A DNA stretch of 64,000 nt, from the NCBI GenBank assembly GCA_034336665.1, contig CM067568.1:40156770-40220769 (forward strand), given 5' to 3'. The translations under genes were made by a program, and so were the position numbers. Every line of letters begins with the position of its first letter. The stretch's first letter is position 1. The notes under the pieces were generated by a model. The model was given only the letters and a program-made list of their open reading frames with translations, ran no database searches and was not told the DNA's origin. Positions 13,001-25,890 of this stretch are shown here, one piece after another. The DNA is from Luscinia megarhynchos (lineage: Eukaryota > Chordata > Aves > Passeriformes > Turdidae).

Positions 13001-14588
13001 ATTTTGACTCTTGCATGTACTCTGACTGCTAGAACATGAAGTTCATTGCATGAATCTTACTCGTGAACAGCAAAATATTGGCAGCCAAAAACTAGGTGCT
13101 ATAGATAAAATGAGTTAAATTAGTGTGTGATGAAGTTACATGGGAGAGAGGCTTGGCCTAGAATCTGGCAACTGGCAGGTTGCAGGAACCATCTGTTGCC
13201 TGTGGTAGCAAGTAATCATTTTCATTAGTTACTTCTAAATCTCAGTTGCTCAAGATAATTTGGAAGCAGAAGAAGTTCTGCCAGGTTTTTACAAGCATTT
13301 CAGGTATCTTCCATATAAGTGTTGATTAGAGAATCTTTTCCCCGTTTCTCCCAGACTTATTTTTGTACTCTTGGCAGGAGTGGGGTGGGAGACTGGAATA
13401 CTTAGTCTACCCAGGAATGAGTGATCTCACTACTGAGGTTTTCTTTCTACCCATGTTTTAGTTACATCATAGGCAGAGTGTCCCCTTAGGTGTAGGGAGG
13501 AGTTGTACTGGGTTTTTTTTCCTTGCTTGTCTTACCAATGGACAGCAGAAAAATCATTGTGAGGGTTTGTGGTGTTTAATTTAGAAATTGGGGCTAATCC
13601 TGCAGCATTTTTCTCACTGGCTTCCAGTTTGCCACCAGCTGGCCAAAGCTGGATGTGGAACAAGGAGGTGAAAATTTGGGCCAGAAAGGAGTGAGACCCA
13701 TCACTGCCTCATCACTGATCTCTAGAGCTGTGCAGAAGTTCCCTGATGTGCTGAGCTGAGTGCAGGGCTTGGTATGAAAGGGAAAAAGTGGGTGCTGTTA
13801 GCAAGAACTGCTCATAATGTTTTTGTCAAAATAATGGCTTTTCAGACTGTGAAAACAATGTTAGCAGAAAGGATGTATTATTCAGAATGTTCAGATTTTT
13901 TTCTTTTTGAGAGGTAGGGTAATACATTTAAAATTGATTTGAAATGAAAAGTTATGCAGTTGCTAGGAATGAAGCTATTTATATAGCAGTCTCAGTTTTC
14001 CCACTTCTATACTCCTCTATTCTATACTTCTTTCCCAGAAGAAATAAAAATAAACTGCAAATAATGACTGGAAGTTACTATATCCAACGCCAGGTAAATT
14101 AGAATGTTTTACTTTTAATTAAAAATAGAAAATTCAATTAAAGGGCCTCAATATAACAAATGTTACTTTCATTTTCACTAGTGACTTTCATAACAAACAA
14201 TTATCCTTTGTCAGCTGTATTGCTAACCATACAGAGATTCATATTTAGTATGGCAGAGCAGAAAATACGTCCCATGGAATACAGTATAGTGATATTCCCA
14301 GAGCCACTATTGCATCTGTAGCCTCAGAGATTCTGGCCTGGAGAGTTGCAGGAATTCAAGTATTTTCCTTGCACTCTTTTTTTCCTTTGCCTTTTTTTTT
14401 TTTCTTTCCTATTTTTAAAGTATGTGAGTTTGAATCCTGGCTTGAGCAGGTTGAGTTGGGATTTTGAATTCGCAGCCCAGTCACTCAGAATGTCAATTGT
14501 CTTCCAGGGCACTGCACTGTGAGTCCCAAGGCTGGAAGCTCTTTAAAACACCATCTGACTTTTAAAGGAACATTTGCAGGAGAATATA
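7041..14588. other. Gene-free intron-like DNA
   Basis: No exon, RNA gene or recognisable transposon was found in this 7.5-kb stretch. Open frames up to 165 codons occur (for example 10600-11097 on the - strand) but look like chance frames, with no known motif. A GC- and CTG-rich patch lies at about 12536-12735. Homopolymer runs, such as T runs near 10530, 11310 and 14390, are the only low-complexity sequence. Confidence 0.55.
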
Positions 14589-14606
14589 AATATATATATA
14601 TATATA
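14589..14606. repeat. (TA)n microsatellite
   Basis: A run of about nine TA dinucleotides in AT-rich sequence. Confidence 0.95.
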
Positions 14607-16970
14607 GTCTTTCTAAATCTGCCAAGTGTGATTGATTTATCAATATGTAGCAACTAATGATTAAACAAAGAGACATGTCTTCTCCGGTGGCGTTAAAATG
14701 CTCCATTAGAAAATTTTAACTAATTTCTAAAGGGATTAATTTCCATAGTGCTGCTAGTTAGCTTTTAGTTAGCTTTTTCTTTCCCTGAGCTCACTTGAGG
14801 TATTAAGCTGGCTGACAGACTTTATTTCCTGGGTCTATGCCCCTGGCACACTCCTGCATTTGGGGCTTTAGTATAGAGAGAAAATAGAAGAGTGCTGTGC
14901 AGTGCTGCTAGTCCATTTCTCAGGTGTTGAAGGGTTATTCTCTGTTACACTATTTCCTAGTGTTTTTATCCAAGTTAATTTTAAAATAAAATGTAGTTGT
15001 GCTCTTCCACCTTTCTGCAGTCATGCCCAAGTACTTTTGAAAGCCCAGGACTGTCCAGCCTCTGGAGTTCTCGTTTTAGCTGATGTCTGCCTCTCTGTTG
15101 CATTGTGTATACGATGATTGCTCTTGTCTTTGCTGCATGCATGCATGCCCTGCCTTTTTGGCATCTTGTCTGTTACTTACTCCAGGAAATGTAATTTCCT
15201 TGTCATTAGGTGGTTCCACTGAGATAGGCAGATGAATCCTTTATACTTGAATTCTGCAAAAACCCTTTTGCTTTGCATATCTTAATGTTTGGTTCTGCAT
15301 TTCAGCGCAGGAAGTTTCTGAGCAAAGGACTGTTAAAGAGAAAACTTGTAGGGCAAAACAGTGTGAAGCACAGAAATACAGTCCTGGAAGGTGTAAATGA
15401 ATTAAAAAACAAAAATGAGACCCCTGTTCTGTGTGTAACTTGTCCCACTGTCTGGGCTCATAGGACTCTTAAACCTAGAATTACCTGTTCAACAACCTTC
15501 CTTTCAAAACACGTTGTGCCAAAAGCATTGTATTTCTGCTTTGAGGGTCCCCAGGGCTCTGGAGCTGGGTAGGCTTTACAAGGCTGTTTTAGTCCTTAGC
15601 TGTGAGGCCACTGCTGTGGCAGAGTGACAGGTTTGTTATTGCAGCCTTGCCCGCAGGCAGTGTGGGTTAGGTGGGGATTGCTTGGTGCACTGACAGATCA
15701 CCATGCAAGTGGAGTGTGTTTAGTGTATTTCCTACCTGTCCCATAATTGCTAGTCAGTTTAGAAACTCACCCCTATCATGCAAAGTTACAAGTAATTTCC
15801 TTGATGATCTGGGAAGTTTTCAATATCCTCAGCCATTTAAAGTGTTATCCCTTTCCAGCCAAGACAGTGACACTTAAAGATTTTTGCACCCAGTCTGTTC
15901 TTGGCAAAGATTTTCCACTTCCATTTCCCCAGCATGCTGGAACTGAGAAACCTATCTATGCATAGTTTCTCATCATCTTCACCCAATTACCCTGAGCTAC
16001 AAGTGGGGAGAGGGATGGGGTGGAATGAATTTTGGCAGGAATTTGTGTATCAGAGGATGAAGACTGCAAATCGCTGTAAGAATTCATTGGTTTCCCATGG
16101 CAGGGGATTCCCAGCCTGCTGCCGTGTAGACACCCACAAAAAGCAACATGTTTTTGGAGCTAGTGGTAAGAAGAGCTGGTTCAGAAAGGGGACACCTAAT
16201 CTCACAGTGGCTGAGACTTCCAGGGCGCCAGTGTGAGCTCCTTGTGTTGGTCAGCATCAGTCACTGAGAGAGCTGGGTGAACACAGATCACCCACACTTC
16301 AATTCCAGTGTTTGACTGGGTTCCCTGAGAGCCATCTGGTCTGTAAATGGAACCTGGGCTGTTTAAAAAGCTTAGGAACTGAGAGCATTGCCTGCACTCT
16401 GGGCAGCTTCTCACAGCTGTTTGCTGTGGTTAGGTGTTTGTGTGTGCTTTGTGGGAAGCTGATTTAAATTTTTGTATGAGATTCTTAAGTTGCAATAAAA
16501 CTTCAGAGAACTGAGTTCACTGATAGAGAGTGCTAACATGTTACATAATGAGAAAATCCACTGTAGATTTCAAGATGTCCATGGGAACTTTATTTCCTTT
16601 TTAAATGGATTGCACTTACTTTCCCACGAGCCAGCAGACTAAGGGAATGATCTAAATTAATTACTGGCCATACTATTAATGACAGGGAAATCTGACCAGG
16701 TGCAATGTCACCCTCTGTGCATTCTATCTTTTTAGTTCAATGACAAATTTGATTGCTTCTGCCTGCTGTCTTTATAATATACTATCACAACATTTAAAAA
16801 CATCCAGTCTGCTCTTACTGAAAATAGGTCCAGGAGTATAAAATATGTTAGAGAAAGTGTGAATTGACTATGATCTATAAAAATCAAGAAGTAAAAGAAA
16901 AAGTGAGTTAAAATTTTATTCTTATTATAATCATTCTGATAGTCCTTTTAAGCTTTTCTTCTTCATTTAT
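14607..16970. other. Gene-free intron-like DNA
   Basis: I see no gene, RNA or known element. The only local oddity is a TGCA/TGCATGCATGC alternation near 15134-15149. Confidence 0.5.
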
Positions 16971-17016
16971 ACATGCATACATATACATATATATATATAT
17001 GAGATATATATATATT
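16971..17016. repeat. Interrupted (TA/CA)n microsatellite
   Basis: ACATGCATACATATACATAT followed by pure TA alternation, a GAGA interruption and a second TA block. This is a typical compound dinucleotide repeat. Confidence 0.93.
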
Positions 17017-17592
17017 AAAGAAAGTATTATACTGTAATATAAGGCTATATTTTAGTGCTAGCTCAAGTACATAAAATCACAATTATTAATGTGCATATGT
17101 AGTGCATCATAACTCTGCTCTTGACTATGTTGTGCTAGATTCTGTCAGACAGAAAAGAAAATGTTCTTGCTCCTGATAAACTTAAAGTGCATATGCAAAG
17201 AAGAGGCAGATGGGCAGATAGAGAATTAGGAAGAGCAAGGTGGTATTACTTAGTATGCTGGCCATTTGTTGTATTTTGTTGTTGATTTTGTTCTTAGTAC
17301 CTTTTTCTAAAATTAGGAAACTGACAAAGCAGCACACTAATGACTTTTTTCCTCTGGCTTCAAAGTCAGGAGTCCCCCCCACACTCCAGTTGTGTCTCCC
17401 CTTTGAGGAGTGTCTAATGCTAGCCTGTGTCTGTAATATCAAATACATTTTGGGGGAAAAGTAAGCCCATTCTGCACTGTTAGTCTAAGGAAAATTTTCT
17501 CAGAAGCAGCCTTATTTTCAGGCATTAATGACGTGCTCAAATTTTGGGTTTTGGTAACAGTAAGCACATTTTCAAAAGACTTGATTTTTATA

Positions 17593-17645
17593 AAAAGAAA
17601 ATAGAAATACTATGTATGTATTAAAAGAAAATGGAAATACTGTAT
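17593..17645 (+). repeat. Short direct duplication, ~30-bp period
   Basis: AAAAGAAAATAGAAATACT is followed 30 bases later by AAAAGAAAATGGAAATACT, with similar flanks. This is an imperfect local tandem duplication. Confidence 0.8.
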
Positions 17646-20600
17646 ATTTGTGGAAGAAGTATTGCCTTTATCAATAATGCCAGCACTGTGATATCACCAA
17701 ATTCTTTGCTGAATGTGTGTAGCTACTGGCTGCATTTGGTATATTAGGATCTGGTAGAATAAAAAAATCTGTCCAAGCTTTTTGATGGCAGAAAGGAGAG
17801 GATGCAGGGGATGGAGACAGACCATCTACAGAAGGAGTAAAATACATGATAATGATTCAGGGCTCTCCAACTGTCGGGCTTCAAAGTCTTTAGAAAAGCA
17901 GGTATTCTTTGTTCTCTTTTAACGACGGTGGAATTGAGGCAAAGCCAGTGTTCCCAGTGCAGCTGCCGTGGGAATTACAATAAAGGCTGTTGAGTTGTGC
18001 AGAAATCGCTCTCCTGGTTAGTACCAGCTCAGGGATGGGGGAGTCTGGTTTCTCCTGCGTGGCAGTACAGAGCAATAACTGCTCAGCTGCTGCCAACGCT
18101 TCCTTTTAGCTACTCCTTGTTAGTGGCGAGTTTGTGGTAATGGGAGTAATTAACACACTGGGAGTCATTTCTGTGTCCTGGAAGGGAACAGAAAGCCATC
18201 AGAGCAGCCCCAGACATGATTGCTCTGCAGGGTTATTTTCTGTCTCTCTTTCTTTCTTTTCCATTGTGCTTGGGTTTTGATTTTTCTTCTTTGTGTTAAG
18301 AAAGCTGGAGAGCTGAAATGGTCTGTAAATTGCGTTCATGCTGAGCCGGGGCTAGGTAGGCTAGTTAAAGGTCACTCTCATGGACTAGATGGCCTCCTCT
18401 GTGGGGTGGTGAGAGTGTTTAAGAAGGGAGTCACGATGTCCCTTGTGGCTTTTTTAACCCTTCTTTTTCCAGGATAGGTTTGTAGAGCTCTGGTTCTGAG
18501 TTAAGTTTGTTTAAATAGGCCCAGGATGTAAAAACGTGAAGGCTGGTTATGATGAATGGTAACTCTTTCAGCAGTCAGATGACTTTCCAGCCTGATACAT
18601 TAGAAGTGAGGCTGTGCTGCCATGGTCTCATGCTGTTTATTGAACTAAGCACTTTACTAGTTTGCTCATATCCCTTCTGAGGCTGCTGCTGACATTTCAG
18701 CTGTGTGTCTTGTTCGTGCAGGTGAGTTCAGCTCTGCCATGCATAGGTGCCCAGTTTGGGTATTATGCTGTGTTTGTGGAGGTGAGCTCCAAGGTTAGCC
18801 ATATCATAAGCAGTTCTTCCCCAGGGAAGAACTCGGAATGGGGAGAAGGGCAGTGGGTTTAAACTGACTGCAGATCACATGCCCAGCTACCAGGAAGCCA
18901 ACCAACCACCTGCCTATAGGTTACAATTGATGGTGAATGCATGTGCATGTATACTAACCCACTACAAGGAAGCAAAGACAAACTAATATAGCCTTATAAT
19001 CTATTCTTTTCTTACTTTAAGGGAGACACTCTTGAATTGTAACCCCATACCCGGTTTTCTTTCTTTTTGCTTGATACAGTTTATTTGCAACTGTCTCCTA
19101 GGGAGCTCAATGCTGAATTCAGATAAGAAGTAAGTAACTGTGTATCAGTTTTCAAGCATGGAAAAGTTGAGCCTGCAAGATACATCAGTAGTGCAAAGAA
19201 CAAAAGAACATAGAAGAATACATCTTCTGCTTGGGCTTGGAGTGGGGCAAAGGCATGTGTGGTTTCACAGTGATGTGAAAGACTGGTATGATTACTATAT
19301 CCCTGGAAACCATGCAGAAGAGGTCAACAGGTGCTCCATGTCACCCTCAGTCCCTAATTTTGATATGCTGGTGTTCATATGCAGATGACTGTACATCCAA
19401 GATAAAGCCTGAAATATCACTGCTTCTCTCCCTACAGCCAGCCAGTAATGTAGTGCTGCATCCAATGAAGTTCTGCCAATTTCAGCAGAACCTAGGTGTG
19501 TTCAGCTCTTTGCAAAGCAGAGCCCCCATTTCTGACCTCAGTTCCAGCCTCTTCACTAAGCAGAGCCCATCTTGCCTTACCTGTGACCCTTCTGAGCTGT
19601 GTAGTGCCACTGAAATCTCCCTTGATAAGAGAAGGATAGAAGTGACTGGAGATGGAAGCTCTCCTTCTCTATCTTCATCCTAGTTCTTTCAGCTCAGCTT
19701 CCCTGGCTCCAGCCCAGAGTCCTCTCCATCCCAGCAAGGGTATGAGGCAGTGTCCAGATTTATTATTGAGATGCAAATGCTGCTAGAGGAATTAAAAACT
19801 AAATTAGCCCCTGCAGTTTTCTCTAGTCTCATGAATTTCAAACCCTCCATGTCCCCTCTCAGTTCTTTGTAAACATCCCTCCATGCATCCTTGCTGAGGA
19901 AGCAGTGTGATGGGAGGATTTCTGTGTTCCTTTTTGTCTATAGTGACCTATAGATAAAAAGGTCAGCTAGCAACTCACAGTTTTCACATCTGCATTTTTT
20001 ATTGGAAGGATATTTTTTTTGTTATGCTATCACCCTTTTGTCTTTAGCCACAATTCAGCTGGGGATAGATCAGGCAGAAAGATTTTAAAGCATTAGCCAA
20101 AAGGAGCCCATTGTTCAAAAATGGATGAGTGAATAAATACTATGAATTCCCCATTTCTGTCTGCTAGCAAGCTTGACTTTTAATATCAATTATTGAGGAT
20201 AAATTTTACTGTGTCATTTTGAGCAGCATATGTCATAGAGCTGTAATGATTTGATTGCTGTGCTTTGCACCAATTGAGGGAAGACACGTGGATGCAGAGC
20301 CAAATTAGGATCCTGTTTACTGCTTCCTAAAACTCTGTTGCTTCATTAGGGCTTGAGGAATAAAGAAAACAATTGGATTCTGCTTGTTTTAGAGTGAAGG
20401 AGAGGACAAAATTGAGTTCACATGGGGTGTTATGTATACATGGATACTAGGTGACCAGTGTGTATTTTTTCTTCTGCACAAACTGTGGCAAAGTGAATAG
20501 TTCTGGTTGTGGAAGAGGATGTCAGACTGGGTGGGCTGTAAACCTTTCCCATCAGTGTGTCAGTGGGATTTTGTCCAGCACCCTGAAGTGGAATTACAGG

Positions 20601-22000
20601 ACTTACACAGGTTTGCACAGGACTGCTGAGGCAGAGGTTTGCAAGGGAAACCAGCCTGTCTTTGAATTCATCTCTGTTCTTCTTTCTGCTGAAAATTACA
20701 TTTTCAAATACAAGTAAGTCCATCCCCAAGTGATTAGCAGCCAGCCAGAGAGGGAGGTAGTGGAGGAGGGAGGACAGGGAGTGACAAACCCATCTCCTGC
20801 AACCTTTCTGTGCATTTGGGTAAATAAGCTGCAGAGCAACAGCCTCTCACCTCCTTTCCTAAGCAGGTGTGTTTCAAGACGTTTGCAAAGATATTAACCC
20901 TGCATACAGAGTGTGCCAGTCAGTAATTATGGAAATTAGTTGGCAATTAGATAATGTCACTCAATCTCCATATACAGCTGATAAGTGGTTGAGAGCCACT
21001 TCAAAGCAAGGGCTAGACCCCCTCCGTGGGCTGCTGAGCAGCTGGCTCTGGCCTGGCATTAATAGACTGCTGTCAAGTTTGGGAAATGTGTGGTGGTTAG
21101 GCAGCACTTGCCTTTGGCACTGTGGTGGAGCTGCTTCCCTTCCCTGGCTGGGGAGCTTGTGCAGCTCTGTCAGCCCTGTGAGTGGGACGTTTCAATAGTG
21201 CAAGTGGGTGTGTTTCCTGCAGTGGGTTTGGTGTGTGTGAGATGCTGAGCTGTCTGCTCAGTGTGCAGGTTCCTCGTCGTTGCAGATCTCAGGTAGGCCA
21301 GGGAGGTGGTACAAGCTGTTGGAAGTACAGTGCAGATAATTTGCTTGTTGCTGTCCATCATGAAGTGTTTTTATGCAAGATGTTGTCATGCCATGACAAT
21401 GAGAGTTCTTGGAGAGAAAATATGTAAGACAATACTCTGGGACTCTGTAGCTTTTGTCCCAAACTGTAATGTATTGCTATGGTAGCAGTGTAGCTGTATG
21501 AGGCTGCTAGGGTAGTATTTATGCTAAAAATAAAATGGTAAGAGCAGAAAATTATTCATTCTCGGTGTGTCTTGGAGAATCATTGTGGGAATGCATGAGG
21601 CACAGAATTGGTGTGTCAGGATTTACTCTCTCAAGGTTGGGACTCAGATCCTGCCTCCTGCTATAAGGGGCACTGGATCTTCTGAGCTCTTCTTGAGGGC
21701 CCTGCTGCTGTGGTAAGATTCGCTCTCACAGACTTAACAGTGTGAGACATGAATCTGGAGTAACGGGAAGCACCGTGAGTCAGGAGTGACGTGCGCTGAC
21801 AGAGCTCTGGGGGAGGCACAGATGGCCCTAGCCTGCTAGTGGCTGGGTGTGGGCAGCCTTCCCAAAACCTGAGCTGCAGTGTCTAAAAGGCAATGAAGCA
21901 CCCAGCAATGACACCCCGTATTTCATGGGTTTTGCATTGTCTTCCTCTTCTGTATCAGAGCTGGCACTGTCTTCTTCCAAAACAGCTAGAAAGGGATTAT

Positions 22001-22058
22001 CTTGGCTTCTCTCAATCAAAACAGAAAGAAGAATTGCCTTGGCTTCCCTCAGTCAAAG
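22001..22058 (+). repeat. Short direct duplication, ~37-bp period
   Basis: CTTGGCTTCTCTCAATCAAA at 22001 recurs as CTTGGCTTCCCTCAGTCAAA at 22038. Two substitutions separate the copies. Confidence 0.8.
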
Positions 22059-23170
22059 ACTTTTATTCTTGTTTAACCATTTCTGTCTGGTTTCCCTTGT
22101 TGACCATGCTTTTTGTCCTGCCTAATGAACTTGTGTCATTACAGAAATTTGCACCACAGAGGTAGCCTACTCCCATTATTGTACCTTTGAAATATCCCAA
22201 GGATTGAAGTGAACAAGGGAGGCTGTGGTTTGCTTGTGTAAAACAGGGTTCCAGCATCCTGAGATTGGGAGAGATTGATAGGCTTTTCAGACAGGAGTTT
22301 GAACTATGTGTGGACATAGGCATCTCCTCTGTGGTTATCTGTAATGTTCACACCTGCTGCTGTGATTTACAGTATCTTTCACTCTTATCAAAGTGTTGGT
22401 CTTCTAAAACAGGGAGAGAAGAGTATATGACTGAGGGCTGCTTTTGATGCAGATGGTGCAATCTGCCCTGTCCAGGAGAAGTAAAAGCTGGGGCAAGAGC
22501 CCTGCTGCACTGGGGTCTCTGTGGACGGCTGCTGCCATGCTGGGCTTGTCGCCCTTCTCAGCTCAGGCTGAGCACACAGCTGTCTGATGGAGTAGTGAAT
22601 TTTGCCATGGTGGTAGTAAATGGTCCAGGAAGCTGTGAGCTGCTGGAACCACATCACTGGTTAATTTACACGCATTATGATGTTCCCATTTCCATCTCCT
22701 CAGTAATTCCAGGCTTGGGTCATCACTTTCTCTCTTACCTTTCTCTCACTCTATTCTTCTCCATAAATCATGGGCTATTTTAGTGATCCACTAGGGAACA
22801 GAGGGAAGAAAGGTAAATGGACAAAAACCACATAGTTTTTTCCCCAATTTAATTTTTCAGAACTCCCCAAAACCCCTATGAACTTAAGCCAACATTGTGA
22901 TTATTGGGAAGACAAATGAATTGAGGTATTGGACTCTTTGTTTAATTCTTTGTTCATTTTACATCTCTCCTAACACCTCCTTTTTCCACCTTCCATTTTC
23001 CTCAGCCAAGCTGTTAACAATTAAAAGGAATTATCTTCCCTCTGGTTTTGACTTGATTTTATTTGTGTTTATAGCAGTTTAGCTAACACACTCCACTCAG
23101 GCAGCTGCAGGGAACAGGCCTGGTTTCCACTGGGCACTGAAAGCTCTCATTTCTCTCCAACTTGCTGCAT

Positions 23171-23225
23171 TTTTTTTTTGCCTTTTTTTTTTTGTTTTTT
23201 TTTTGTTTTGTTTTGTTTTGTTTTT
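23171..23225 (+). repeat. T-rich low-complexity tract with (TTTTG)n
   Basis: Long T runs broken by single G or GCC, grading into TTTTG pentamers. It could be the complement of a decayed poly-A tail, but no retrocopy body was recognised beside it. Confidence 0.9.
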
Positions 23226-23988
23226 AATTGATCCCTTTTGTTTTCTAAGTGACTTGTTTTTTGTGCTGGCTAAATTTGTCCGACTGACAGCCCTGGAGAC
23301 TTACAGCTTCTGCAGGTCCCTGGGGCAGGTGAGGATGTGACTGTGACCTCTCCCCTCTGTTTCCTAGGGATTCTCCTCCAGCTCAACCTCTGTCCCTACC
23401 AAACAGAAACTTTCCAGCACTGCCCACTTCTGCAGTGTCTGTGTGCCTTCTCCTCCTGAGCAAGATGGGCAATGGGACAGAAAGGCATCTGCTGTGAACA
23501 ACTCTTACGGTCCACAGCACAAAACATTTTTTCCAAGCAAATACTGCCTCACAATATTTGTGTTCTAGTTTGTGGAAGCTGTGTTCATGTTGACTTTTGT
23601 GAGGCTGAAGGCCTTGATTCTCATCACCTCCTTTCCTGCTTTGTATCAATGCTAATGTTAGCCATTCTCAGAGCTGTTCCTTGTGTCCAACTCATCTTTG
23701 TGAACAAACACCTGTGTTAATAGAAAACTTACTTTCTTCTTGGGTAGAATTTCTAAAGAATGAGCCTAGCTTTGTGCTGCCTTTACTTGTCACTTAAAAC
23801 ATCCTCCTACACCAGGCATACAATCACCCACATGCAAGTATGCAGAAGTGAGTTAAATCCCAGTGTTAACAGATAAAACTCATTGCAGCCAGTTAGAATT
23901 CTTTGCTTTTAGTTAGGGGTGAATTTGGCCTTTTTGCCAAAAGGCCACTAGACCAGGGTAAGTGGTTAAGTGCTTAGACAGTTCTTAG

Positions 23989-24033
23989 CATCTAAGCTAC
24001 AAGTTTGCTATCATCTAAGCTGCAGGTTGCCAT
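23989..24033 (+). repeat. Tandem duplication, ~23-bp unit
   Basis: CATCTAAGCTACAAGTTTGC is followed directly by a second copy starting CATCTAAGCTGCAGGTTGCC. The two imperfect copies are arranged head to tail. Confidence 0.75.
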
Positions 24034-25136
24034 ATATAATTTGCACAGCACATGTTTCGAGGTTGCAGAGGTCTGTGGTAGAGTCTCTGAAGTATGCAAG
24101 ACAGGTAAAGAAAAAACAGCTAGTGTGTGACAGCCTGACAGCAGGGTTGTCTTCTCTAAGGCTTCCTTGGTGTGCTAGGAAGCATAATGTAAGCAGTGGA
24201 ATAGGAAGTTTGGATAATGGTGTTTCTTGACCTTACCAGCTTTTAAACTCTAAGGAACTCTGGTCTTTGCCCTAAGCATTTTCATGGAGAGGTAATGGTT
24301 ACTGGAAAAGCTCCAGCACCATTTCTCAGTAAAGTCAATGAGGTTGCATCCATCAAAGGAGTTAAATAACTTGGTGTATTTTTACATTGCTGATCATTGT
24401 TATGTATGCAGACGACTTGGTGAGTTCTCTATTTTGGCCTCTTAGTTTTGAGGACATAGACGTCCTTGCTGCTTTTGAGACCTGTACAGCCAGTTGCAAG
24501 CATGAAGAAGTATCCAAATTGAGTTAATTGGACAAGATGTTAGTAAGCTTCGTAGTAAAGATATGCTGAGTAGTAAGATTAACTTTTCCTTTTCTTGTTT
24601 GTCTTGACCCCACAGGTCCTGCAAGCTCCGTGAGTGCCAAGAAGTGAATTATGGGCTGGGTATCCACCAGTGCATCATGAAGATTGACTTTGGTTTTGCC
24701 CTCTTGAAGTTCACGTGCTTTATGAATTCATTCTCTCTTCTATCTCACTGTCATCTCCGTCAATATTGTCATCATCTCTAGAAAACAAGAATTTTAGGCT
24801 TGGGCCTTGGCTCTCCCTTTCCTTCCTCCTGGAACACCAGTGTCACCTTTGTGTTCTACCAAAACAAATCACTGTAGGTTATTTTGCCCTTCAGAGAAGT
24901 ACAGCATCTGGAGAAGTCATTTCATGTACCCTGTACTTTTGAGATAAAAAGCTCTGGTACCTAAAGGATAATTGAGATCTTTCCTTGGGAGGAAACACTT
25001 CCTCTTGGTCACGTGCACTTGCAGTCTCACTTTCCACTTACTCTCCTGCTCTCTGTCACTCTCTCTGCTCTTCTTCTCTTCCTTTTGGATTTAATATTGG
25101 TGTTGACTGCTGGGGTCCTCCTCCCAGTAGTGTGGC

Positions 25137-25153
25137 CTCTTTTGTTCTCCTAG
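25137..25153 (+). promoter_or_regulatory. Predicted 3' splice site (acceptor) of the first NRXN3 coding exon
   Basis: A pyrimidine-rich tract (TCTTTTGTTCTCC) ends in TAG at 25151-25153, followed by G. It lies 22 bases before the start codon. An alternative, weaker CAG lies near 25128. The choice rests on the better pyrimidine tract. If the exon is instead a transcription-start exon, this site would be spurious. Confidence 0.6.
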
Positions 25154-25175
25154 GGAAGAGCAGATTCTTGAAACA

Positions 25176-25884
25176 ATGGGCTTCACTCTGCATTCTATCT
25201 ACTTCACCTGGAAGGTGAGTTTGCTGCTGGGCTCCTTGCTGGGTCTGTGTTTGGGTCTGGAGTTCCTGGGCATTCCCAATCAGTGGGCGCGCTACCTCCG
25301 CTGGGACGCCAGCACTCGGAGCGAACTCAGCTTCCAGTTCAAGACCAATGTCTCTGCTGGGCTGCTTCTCTATTTTGATGATGGCGGCGTGTGCGACTTC
25401 CTCTGTCTGTCGCTGGTTGACGGGCGCATCCAGCTGCGGTTCAGCGTGGACTGTGCGGAGACCACGGTGACCACGGAGAAGCGGGTGAACGACAGCAGCT
25501 GGCACCTGGTGATGGTGAGCCGCAGCCAGCTGCGGACGGTGCTGGTGCTGGACGGCGAGGCCAGGCCGGGCGAGGTGCGCCCGCAGCGCCAGCACATGAA
25601 CATCGTCAGCGACCTGTTCCTGGGCGGGGTCCCGCTGGACATCCGGCCCGCTGCCCTGACCCTCGACGGTGTCCTGAGCGAGCCGCCCTTCCAAGGATTT
25701 ATCCTGGATCTGAAATACGGCAATTCTGAGCCGCAGCTCCTGGGCAGTCAAGGGGTCCGACTGGAAATGGAAGGACTTTGCTCAGAAAACCCCTGTGAAA
25801 ATGGTGGCACTTGCTTCCTGCTGGATGGTGAGCCACACTGTGACTGCTCAGCCACTGGATATGTTGGCAAGCTGTGTTCTGAAG
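25176..25884 (+). CDS. NRXN3: Neurexin-3 alpha, first coding exon (residues 1-236)
   Basis: This exon encodes the N-terminus of alpha-neurexin-3, a presynaptic single-pass adhesion receptor that binds postsynaptic partners and organises synapses. Residues 1-27 form a signal peptide (hydrophobic [13 protein letters not shown]). The first LNS/laminin-G domain covers about residues 28-195, with the neurexin-typical [12 protein letters not shown] start and Cys73, Cys77 and Cys93. The EGF-like repeat has six cysteines (202, 207, 213, 222, 224, 234). Asn58 (NVS) and Asn105 (NDS) are possible N-glycosylation sites. The ATG has A at -3 and G at +4. The exon ends one base into a codon, followed by a GTAAGA donor. 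From memory it resembles human NRXN3 more closely than NRXN1 or NRXN2, especially through LGLCLGLEF and GKLCSE. Later LNS/EGF modules, the membrane segment and the cytoplasmic tail lie outside the window. The open frame continues into intron to a stop at 25959-25961, which is not normal coding sequence. Confidence 0.95.
25286..25760. other. CpG-rich island confined to the NRXN3 exon
   Basis: By hand count about 39 CpG dinucleotides fall within 25286-25690, whereas the ~280 bases before it contain about one. GC content is also far above the rest of the window. The island stays inside the coding exon and stops before the donor. It may reflect high GC at third codon positions and local GC-biased gene conversion, or regulatory CpG-island activity; the sequence alone does not decide. 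Confidence 0.85.
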
Positions 25885-25890
25885 GTAAGA
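25885..25890 (+). promoter_or_regulatory. 5' splice site (donor) of the NRXN3 exon
   Basis: GAAG|GTAAGA is a strong donor located where alpha-neurexin coding sequence ends after the first EGF repeat (Cys-Ser-Glu plus one base). It leaves phase 1. Confidence 0.9.

Larger units (their letters stand above)
17017..25136. other. Gene-free intron-like DNA upstream of the NRXN3 exon
   Basis: There is no supported exon or transposon in these 8 kb apart from the small repeats listed separately. Pyrimidine-rich sequence increases towards the end (25021-25080, many CTCTCT and TTCTCTT units), just before the NRXN3 acceptor. It is likely part of the intron preceding the first coding exon, since neurexin alpha transcripts usually carry a noncoding first exon further upstream; that is general knowledge and is not seen here. 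Confidence 0.55.

Noticed and set aside
25370..25723. 117-codon second - strand frame
   Set aside because: Also a shadow of the NRXN3 exon.
25056..25751. 231-codon - strand open frame
   Set aside because: It lies opposite the NRXN3 exon and is open only because that exon is GC-rich; the + strand frame clearly encodes neurexin.
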